From Glomus cerebriforme (lineage: Eukaryota > Glomeromycota > Glomeromycetes > Glomerales > Glomeraceae): 56,068 nt of DNA. The notes under the pieces were generated by a model. That model was not told the DNA's origin, searched no databases, and saw nothing but the letters and a program-made list of their open reading frames with translations. Positions 48,780 through 56,068 of this stretch are shown in pieces (position 1 is the first letter of the stretch; each line of letters opens with the position of its first letter). The translations under genes were made by a program, and so were the position numbers. The DNA lies in NCBI GenBank assembly GCA_003550305.1, contig QKYT01000249.1, positions 57,635 to 113,702 on the forward strand, read 5' to 3'.

Positions 48780-49450
48780 GACATAATTTGTATGTTTTAT
48801 TAGTAAAAATTATAACCATCATAATTGATTTTGCCTATGTCGAAATATTTTGACAATGGCTTTTTAATTTTGCTGAAAAGTATGGTTCTAATCTATTTGA
48901 ATAGCAAGCAATTAGGTGATCAAAACCTTCTAGATGCATTTGCATAGGTGTATACTTTTGGAATAATGAATAAAATAAGGGATTATCCATTCCAAAAACT
49001 ATTACAAGGTTATTTATAAGCTCTCACAAACTTTCTTTACATGAATTAACAGCTCATTCACCATGTAAAACTAAATAATCATTAAGGTATTCACTCATTA
49101 ATAAATCTATTCTTTTTCTTTCATTCTAAGAAGCTTTAATTTGATTATTAAGGTTTGTCTCATCAATGACATTTTTACTAACATTTTATTTGATAAATTT
49201 CATGCCAAATGTTTTTAATGTCTTGTCAAAACCAAAACAAATATGCCAGTCTTCATTAAGGATTTTAAAAGCACTACAATAACATAACTTTTCTTTTAAT
49301 TTTGAATAAGCTGTTATAATAAAAAGATAGTGAGCTATTGCTATTGTATAATTAGACTTTGCTACACTTGCATACAGTGATCTTGCAGCTGATAAGGAGT
49401 TTCACTGCAAATCAAAATTTATTCCTATTGTACTTTTTATATTCTAGTTT
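48780..49450 (-). pseudogene. Decayed coding remnant, unidentified multicopy family
   Basis: The minus strand reads in one frame through ILNEDWHICFGFDKTLK (about 49265) and NVIDETNLNNQIKAS*NERK, then EYLNDYLVLHGE*AVNSCKE and SL*ELINNLVIVFGMDNPLF, then HLEGFDHLIACYSNRLEPYF (about 48900). Five stops interrupt about 190 codons; at least two (AS*NER, SL*ELI) sit where Trp is plausible (TGG to TAG/TGA). A further minus-strand block at 48240-48060 (VEKIIIKYQITENEIAILSA) may belong to the same relic. I do not recognise a domain. Confidence 0.4.
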
Positions 49451-49709
49451 ATTTATAATATATATACCAGACCTAGTATATTAACAAAATTATTAAACAG
49501 TAATAATTAAATTTTATTTAATAAAATAAACATTAAATGCATATTTATTATTAGTATTTTATAATTAATACAAAAATTACAATTTTTTTTACATAATTTA
49601 CATATACAGTACCTTAAGATAAATATTTGTATTATTTTTTTCCATCCATTATTTTGGAGAATGACATCTCTTTTTTAGTAATATAAATATTAATTGCTAT
49701 TGCTACCAC

Positions 49710-50721
49710 TAGTGTTATGATCCAGATAAATCCATGATCCATAGTGTTATAATCTGAATGAATCCGTAATTCATTAGTTTAATCCGTAATTAATTTTTAA
49801 TCCAGATAATTAGCAGATCTATCCAGATTGCATCCAGATTTATTCAGATTTATTCACACAATCTGGATGATTGCTGACTATACTATTATATGATATTACT
49901 AATAAAAAATATCATGATACATTTCTTTTTGCTTTATAACTTTGTTTCGTAATTACTAATTTTTATATATTCACAGACTGACGGCATATCTTTTGAAGGT
50001 AATTTCAAAGGGGAGGAGAATTTTTTTTTAACTTTTTATTTTAAGAATGTTATAGTACTAATATTCTTCTTTTTCTCTTTTTTGTAAAAATGGACTTTTT
50101 GGTACTGATTTAAAGGTAATTTTAAGGAACAAAAGGGTTTTTGTTAACTTTTTAATATAAGAATATTTATTAATATTCTTTTCTTTTTCTTTATTGTAAG
50201 AACAAATCTTTCAGCATCAATGGCAATGTCTCTTAGAAGGGTGAAGGGGAAATTTTTTTAACTTTTAATATAAAAATATTATTTATATTCTTCTTTTTCT
50301 CTTTTTTTGTAGAAATGGACTTTTTGGCACTAACTTGAAGGTAATTTCAAGGGATGGAAGGGTTTTTGTTAACTTTTTAATATAAGAATATTTATTAATA
50401 TTTTTCTTTTTCTCTTTATTGTAAAAACGGATCTTTTGGCACCAATGGTATGTCTTTTAGAGGTAATTTTGAAGGATGAAGGAAGAATTTTTTTTAACTT
50501 TAAATATATTAACATTCAATAAAAATATTAATTTTAGCAATAGTCATCCAGATTATTTATCCAGATTCATCCGTCTTTTTTATTCAAATCCATCCGGATC
50601 ATCTGCTTTTTTCATCCAGATTCATTTATCATCTGGCTAAATTCTAACAGAAGATCTGTTTACTTTTGAACTGAATTATTTATCAGATTAATGGATTAAC
50701 CAGATCCAGATTATAACACTG
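49710..50721. mobile_element. hAT-like non-autonomous element carrying exon/intron-like array 3
   Basis: The right end on the minus strand is CAGTGTTATAATCTGGATCT and the left end TAGTGTTATGATCCAGATAA, with a second inner AGTGTTATAATCTGAATG at about 49753. Flanking octamers GCTACCAC (49702-49709) and ATTACCAC (50722-50729) agree at six bases, consistent with an aged hAT TSD. The subterminal arms are made of CATCCAGATTTATTCAGATT-like words. The core (49975-50520) holds about five units of ~110 bp: a mini-exon-like block (GGACTTTTTGGCACTAACTT...), donor GTAATTTCAAGG, a (G)TACTAATATTC or TTATTAATATTC branch-like word, and a TTTTCTTTATTGTAAG acceptor-like tract. Confidence 0.6.
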
Positions 50722-50941
50722 ATTACCACCACTTACAAGAAATCTAGCACTCGTACTGTTGAGCGATAATAATTAACTACTGCTTCAAATTTGTTTAAAA
50801 AATAAATATCAAGGTATAACGTTAGGTTCAGTAGTCTATAGTTAGAAAATAAAACTAATAATATGAGCAAAAGTTCTTTAATGTATTCTATTACTTAAGC
50901 AATGGTCATAAATTTGACTATTTTTCCTGACATTTAATCAA

Positions 50942-51226
50942 TCAGTGAAAAATGACTTCATTTGACATAATATCCAAATAAGAATAATTTTCTAATTCAA
51001 AATTTTCTTTATATACTTTAGCAACATGTAATATTTCTTTATCTAAATTTGGATTGGTATCTAGTTTCAGAATTATAATATTAGGAGATGGACCAAGGCA
51101 TCTGTGATTTATTTTAGTAGGTACAATACATTTAACAATTTTTGCATCAAAATCTATTCTATAAATTAATTTATCATTAATTTTCTTGAAATCTAATAAT
51201 TCACAAACTATATTGTCAGTATACAT
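50942..51226 (-). CDS. Small hypothetical protein (94 aa), possibly a transposon fragment
   Basis: An uninterrupted minus-strand frame starting MYTDNIVCELLDFKKINDKL and ending YLDIMSNEVIFH. Mixed composition, no low complexity, so it stands out from the surrounding AT-rich DNA. No signal peptide, membrane segment or motif that I recognise. No intron signals adjacent. In this neighbourhood it may well be one exon of a decayed mobile gene rather than a host gene. Confidence 0.3.
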   Translation of the reverse strand: MYTDNIVCELLDFKKINDKLIYRIDFDAKIVKCIVPTKINHRCLGPSPNIIILKLDTNPNLDKEILHVAKVYKENFELENYSYLDIMSNEVIFH

Positions 51227-51589
51227 AGTGATTAATTTTGTTGATGATAAAATTCAATGATATGGATGAAATAAAGAAAAATAAGACAATTATATAACCT
51301 TTTTAGTATATAGTAAGTAGATCAAGATACCATTAAAGAAGTAAATAAAATTTATCAAAATTAGGAGTTTATGATTATCATTTTTAATTTAACAATAAAT
51401 ATTTGCACAAGCAATCAGTTAAAAAATTAAAGAGGTTTGAAATAGGAATAATTCAATGGCATAGATGTATTTCTTGCAATAATTATATGACTTTTTTTTT
51501 TATGGAAAACAGAATGCAGTAAGCATTGTTGATATCTAAATAAATGAAATATTCAGGTATTATGTATTAGGCAATATGCATGTGAGGCA

Positions 51590-52660
51590 TTAAAAGTATA
51601 TCAATTTATATGCATTTGGACATTTGATGATATTAAAAGGCCAAAATCCATTTGAAATTTAGTTAAGAAAAACTTGAAGGTCATATTTATCATTATTCAG
51701 AAAAGGGAAAAAAGGAAACTCCTTGTTTGCATTTAGAAAATACTAGCAAAAGAATTAAATTTTTGGGTAATTGGTTAATTAATATTTCGCAAACTCAAAA
51801 TGAAAAAATTAAAAAACAAATTTTAATAATATTAATTAATACTATTACTCCTTTTGCATCCTTTTCATTTTTTGATAAAAAAACTTTTATTAAATCTAAC
51901 TCTAATTATACATTTACAAATACATTTACAAATATATCTAATATTAACAAAAAATTAATAATTACTCAATTATCCAGTTTATTTATAATTAAACTTTCTT
52001 TATTGGATTATCTAACCAAATAAAAAATAAATGAAACTTAAAATCTATTGATTTTAATGAACTTGGATGTATAGTTGGAGATAAACTATGGAATTCACAT
52101 TCAGATATTACTGCAAAGAAATCTTCTTTGGAATTATTCCAAACAATTCAAAATTATTACAATGCATTTCTAGACTTTTTTACTTCATTTTTCTTAGAAA
52201 TGATTTATAAACTACAGAAAAAAAAATAAAAAATAAACAATCATCAATAATGTAAATACTAAAAACAAATTACAATTATATCTTATAAACAAATAACAAA
52301 AATTATAACATTTATTACTTTAGTATTAATAAGATTAGCTTTTTCTTTCACAAAAATTTGGCTACCTCAAATTCTATCTAGTTTAGTAATTATTTGGTTT
52401 ACTTCACTAATTATTAATTATATTTTATATAACTTCTCATACCAATTATTATGAAAGAAAACTTGCTAATTTCTAAATAGAAAAAGCTGATCCAACATAC
52501 TGTCTAGCTAAAGAAAAAAATATTTAGAATTTAGCTATTACCATATAGCACGAACATTAGTATTGGGTACTAATCAAGATAAATCTGAGCTTAATTTGAA
52601 TAGTATCCTGAGGGTATTATTTGAGAAGAAGGGTATACTAAAAGGAAGGTACTAATTATC
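51590..52660 (+). pseudogene. Decayed member of a large repeated family of unknown function
   Basis: About 51720-52020 reads CLHLENTSKRIKFLGNWLIN, ...TPFASFSFFDKKTFIKSN and SLFIIKLSLLDYL. After a break, VGDKLWNSHSDITAKKS and YYNAFLDFFTSFFLEMIYKL (52070-52220). Then ITFITLVLIRLAFSFTKIWL (about 52300-52360) and a final LVLGTNQDKSELNLNSILRV. I recall this order from a multicopy family in Rhizophagus proteomes that behaves like mobile DNA, but I know no function. At least five stops and several frameshifts. Confidence 0.45.
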
Positions 52661-52959
52661 ATAAAATAGATCATCATGTGATTTATATAAATAAATCGAT
52701 AATTAATCTTTGAAATTTAATGCTTCTTAAATTTATCAAAAAGTAAATACATACCATACTTGTAAAAATCTATTATGTCTCAAGATAACGCGAATTATGT
52801 GAATTTCACAAATTTTACGAACAGAGTTTTATTGTTAAATACATTATTTTTAACTCTATTTTTTATAATCTTGATTTTATTTTTTTCATTTTTTGCATTT
52901 TTTACTTTGCAACTACAGAATAAATTTATCATTTTTTTATCTCCTAAACATAAAATAAA

Positions 52960-54407
52960 ATGGCTTCACGTGCAAACCAAAATGTTAATTGTGCAAGAGT
53001 ATCAGAAAAGTTACGAAGAGTTTGAAATGTATGAGAAAAACTTGCAGTTGTTATGTATTATGAAAAAGACCATAGTAAAAATAAACAGCAGCTAAATTTA
53101 ATATTGAGACCAAGTAAGTTCGTGATTGGATGTCTAAAAAAGAACAATTTATGCAAGATTTTCTTTAAAACATTTAAACAAAGGTAAACCTCCAAAATAT
53201 TCTGTTTTAGAAGATGCATTAATTGAGTGGATGAGAGAGAAAAGAAGTAATTAGCAGGCAGTTTCAAGACAAATGATTTAAATAAAAGCAAAAGAACTTG
53301 CAAAATAAAGTGAATGGCCAAATTAAATATCCTGATATACAATCATTTGGTTTTAGTAATAAGTAGTTAGATGGTTTGATGAGCCACAATAATTTAAGCA
53401 ATCGTCATCATACTACTGTTACTCAACATTTGCCAGATAATCTAATTAAAAAGCAACAAGAATTTCTAGCATTTGTTATGTATAGGCGAATCCAATATGA
53501 TTATCCTTTAGTATTTATTGGTAATATAAATAAAATTCCAGTATCATTTGATTTGCCAAGTAACACTACTGTTGATAAACTAGAAACAAGAACTGTCAGT
53601 ATTCGTATGACTGGTCATGAAAAAACAAATTTTACCATAGTCTTAACTTGCATGGCAGATGGAATTAAACTCCCTCCTCTTATAATCTTTAAACTTAAAA
53701 AAATTTCAAAAGAAAATTTTTTACCAGAAATTATTGTTCATGCTAATCCATCTGGATAGATGAATGAAAATAAGATGTTGTATTGGATTGAGAATATTTG
53801 AGTTAAGCAAGCAAGACTTTCTAATCCACAATTATTGCTAGTTCTAGATTCTTTTTTAGCACATATTATTGATTCTGTAAAAAGGCATTTTGGTGAAAAA
53901 AATACTAATATTGCTATTATTCCTGAAGGATTGACATTATATTTACAACCTTTAGATGTTTTAATAAACAAATCATTCAAAACAAAGGTAAATTTTATCA
54001 ATAATTCCTTGTATTTTATTTAATTTTAAATTATATTTATTGTATTTATATAGATGTGAAAAAATTATAATAATTGGATGTCTGAATCTGTAAGAGAGTT
54101 AACATCTGCTAATAAGATCAAAAGACCATCTTATAAAACTATTGTGGATTGGATTAACAGATCATGGAATGCAGTTGATACTAGCTTAATTAAATAATTT
54201 TTCAAATGCTGTGGCATTTCTAATAAGTGTGATGAAACAGAAAATGATTGGATTTTTGATTATAGATGCCTTGAGCAAGTGAAATCAAGTGATGAAGTAG
54301 AGATTTTAAATGGTAATGGTAATGATATTAATGATGAAAATAATAATATTAATAGTAATCATTATAGTGAGAAGGAAAGAGATTATAATAATGAATGGAA
54401 TAATTAA
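52960..54407 (+). pseudogene. Degenerate pogo/Tigger-type transposase (CENP-B-like DDE)
   Basis: Starts at 52960 (MASRANQNVNCARVSEKLRR). A CENP-B N-like helix-turn-helix region follows with stops, then RHHTTVTQHLPDNLIKKQQE (HTH/linker, 53410). The DDE domain then begins: YPLVFIGNINKIPVSFDLPS (first acidic position altered, N in place of D is possible), TGHEKTNFTIVLTCMADGIK, PPLIIFKLK, then LLLVLDSFLAHI (second Asp, about 53845) and IIPEGLTLYLQPLDVLINKSFK. After an intron (about 53988-54051) comes KNYNNWMSESVRE and SFKCCGISNK-like FFKCCGISNK. Stops at 53757 (TAG for Trp of PSGW) and about 53799 (TGA for Trp) among others make it inactive. Possible termini AGGTACTAAT (52646) and its complement (54607-54616) are weak. 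Confidence 0.7.
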
Positions 54408-54664
54408 AAAGGTAATGGTCTATAATAGTTTATAATAATATAAATTATAATATTTAATATAATAATAATGTAGTAAAATTTAATAAAAACAATAGTACAA
54501 ATAACATTTATTATAATGTATTTACAATATTTAAAATGAATCTTTTATAATAAATTTTATCAGTATTTTCTTAATAATTAAATAATACAATTTAATTGGT
54601 TTATTGATTAGTACCTGGGTACAAATCAAGAATTTTGCCTTTTGTGATTGAATTAGAGGAGGAC

Positions 54665-54895
54665 CCCGGAAACTATATATAAAGGTTACTGTTAAAATGG
54701 GTAAAGTTATTATAAAAAATCCGAAATTGTTACTTATTAAGTCGGGTAACTTTATTATAAAAATTTTTTTTGTTAGTTGTTAAATTGGGTAAGAGCATAA
54801 TTGTTGTTGTATAAAATGGGTAAAAACTTATAATTATTCGCAAGGTTGTTACTATAATGGGTAACGAACATATGTATTTTTATAGGGGTACTATA
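54665..54895 (+). repeat. Five iterated GGGTAA-containing repeats upstream of a mobile gene
   Basis: GTTACTGTTAAAATGGGTAA, GTTACTTATTAAGTCGGGTAA-type, GTTGTTAAATTGGGTAA, GTTGTATAAAATGGGTAA and GTTGTTACTATAATGGGTAA follow one another at ~40-55-bp spacing. The last ends ~65 bp before the ATG at 54955. They are best explained as transposase-binding subterminal repeats of the element whose gene begins there. The other terminus is beyond the window. They are not telomere repeats: spacing is irregular and the unit is long. Confidence 0.6.
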
Positions 54896-54954
54896 TATAT
54901 ATTTTGTAAAAATCAATAAAATAACGAAAAAATTTTTTTTTCCCATTCTAAAAA

Positions 54955-56068
54955 ATGCAAGCCGAAAGTTCTAAAATTAATCCTTCTATAGAATTTTTCT
55001 TACCCGATGATAATAGTGAATATGATTCTGAAGAAACTCTTGATTTACTTGAATATGATTTAGTTNAAAGTTTAGATAAAATAAATATGGGGCAAGACGA
55101 AGAAATAACAGATGATGAAAAAATGGAAAGAGATGATATTTCATCAGAAGAAAGTGATGATAANGATGTGATTTATGATAATGTAAATAATTTACAAAAA
55201 AGAAAGANAAAANNTAGAAAAAAANTTTTTTCACAAACAGAAATAGATGAGTTACGAAATAAATTACATTCTAATAAATATTTCATGGAAGAGATAACGC
55301 CAAAATTGGTTCTTTGTAAGTGTGGTAAAAAAATCCATTTGGATCGAGATTTTAGAGATAAGAATCTTACAACACATGGTGAATTAAGTAATTGTAANTA
55401 TAGTGGAGAAGGACAACAAAGTATTAAAGTTTTTTTTAAACTTAAAAAGAGTAGAGATGAAGAGGAAAAAGCAACTGTTAAAAAAGTTGCATGTAAAGGA
55501 TNGTATGAAGAAAAGTATCNAAATTATGTGCTTAATAGTCCTGCCGAATTTGGAGGATCAACTAGACCCGATATAGCTGCCAAAGAATTATTTCCCGAAA
55601 CTGTCAAAACAAAACTTAGATTAAAGAGTCTCGGTACAACAAAATGTGATGAACTCAAAAATTATTTACGAGCGCGTGCTGTGTGGATATTGGATAAAAC
55701 TACTTTATCTGTTAGAAGCAAAATGTGTGAAAATTTTACAGTCAGAGAATCGGGTATTTGTGATAAATNTGACAAATTAAGAAAAAATAATNGCTTAGAT
55801 CAAGCAGTTAATAAGGTATAAATTTGACTGTGTTTATATTTATAAAAATTAAATTAAGTTTTTTTTGTATTTATAGCAACGAGCAACTNGAAAAAAGGTC
55901 CGCTTTATTCCAAAATGGTATCTTGAACATCCTTTAAGCAAATTACTNNTTAATACAAATCTTAAATCATTGTGGATATCAGCTGATGATGATGATGATG
56001 ATACGACAATTTGGATTAAACTAGCTCAATTTGGAAAGGATGGATTGTTTAACGGAGAAAAAACATTT
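54955..56068 (+). CDS. 5' part of a mobile-element-encoded protein (partial, runs off the window)
   Basis: Exon 1 54955-55815 and exon 2 from 55877 are joined in frame (287 codons, then an open frame to the window end). The N-terminus is acidic and disordered (to residue ~90), then a short basic stretch and a Cys/His cluster CKCGKKIHLDRDFRDKNLTT, H, C (residues ~122-150) that may bind zinc. LNSPAEFGGSTRPDIAAKEL (~200) and a second CxxC (GICDK-x-DKL, ~275) follow, then VRFIPKWYLEHPLSKLL in exon 2. I recall related repeated genes in Rhizophagus but cannot name the superfamily. Ten or more single Ns prevent a clean reading. There is no stop within the window, so this could be the least decayed element here. 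The GGGTAA repeats upstream support mobility. Confidence 0.5.

Noticed and set aside
54665..54895. Telomeric repeats (GGGTAA resembles TTAGGG)
   Set aside because: Spacing is 40-55 bp with long unrelated spacers and the array leads into a coding region, so it is not telomeric.

Overview
The window looks like nuclear DNA from an arbuscular mycorrhizal fungus, most likely Rhizophagus (Glomeromycotina). It is extremely AT-rich with long A and T homopolymers. Its genes have short introns (GTAAGT/GTATGT donors, TACTAA(C/T)-like branch sites, T-rich TTTAG acceptors). It carries many decayed transposons of kinds I associate with that lineage. The organism is an inference; no rRNA or tRNA gene was seen to confirm it.

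Four host genes are supported, and their exon chains close in frame. They are: a 974-residue protein with a C-terminal alpha/beta-hydrolase domain (7525-10633, minus); adenylate kinase (13447-14524, plus); an ORC6-like origin-recognition subunit (14828-16103, minus), convergent with adenylate kinase and with E2F/MBF-like motifs upstream; and an EST1/SMG7-like factor with eleven coding exons (40277-44125, plus).

Almost everything else is mobile DNA. 1-4.5 kb: two retroposon tails, one split by a hAT element with terminal inverted repeats (TIRs) and an 8-bp target duplication (TSD). 16.4-26.3 kb: an interrupted array of exon/intron-like tandem units, broken by a SINE-like insert, a CACTA-like foldback, a DDE element and a second hAT (which holds an assembly gap). 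26.3-36 kb: a TA-flanked MITE, a gag remnant split by a 10-bp-TSD element, a decayed DDE-like family, a ~186-bp tandem repeat and a 1.6-kb poly(A) retroposon with an exact 18-bp TSD. 37-38.3 kb and 49.7-50.7 kb: two TIR-bounded elements whose interiors are again exon/intron-like arrays. 44-56 kb: minisatellites, dispersed repeats, decayed transposase families, a pogo-like transposase relic and the start of another element that runs off the window.

The most unusual signal is the recurrence of tandem 'mini-exon plus intron' arrays. Three unrelated sequence families share one design: an acceptor-like tract, a 20-60 nt block, then a donor-like GTAAxx/GTTAGT, repeated every ~90-135 bp. Two of the three lie inside TIR-bounded elements. 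In-frame stops across many of the transposon relics fit cytosine deamination (TGG to TAG/TGA, CAA/CAG to TAA/TAG, CGA to TGA).
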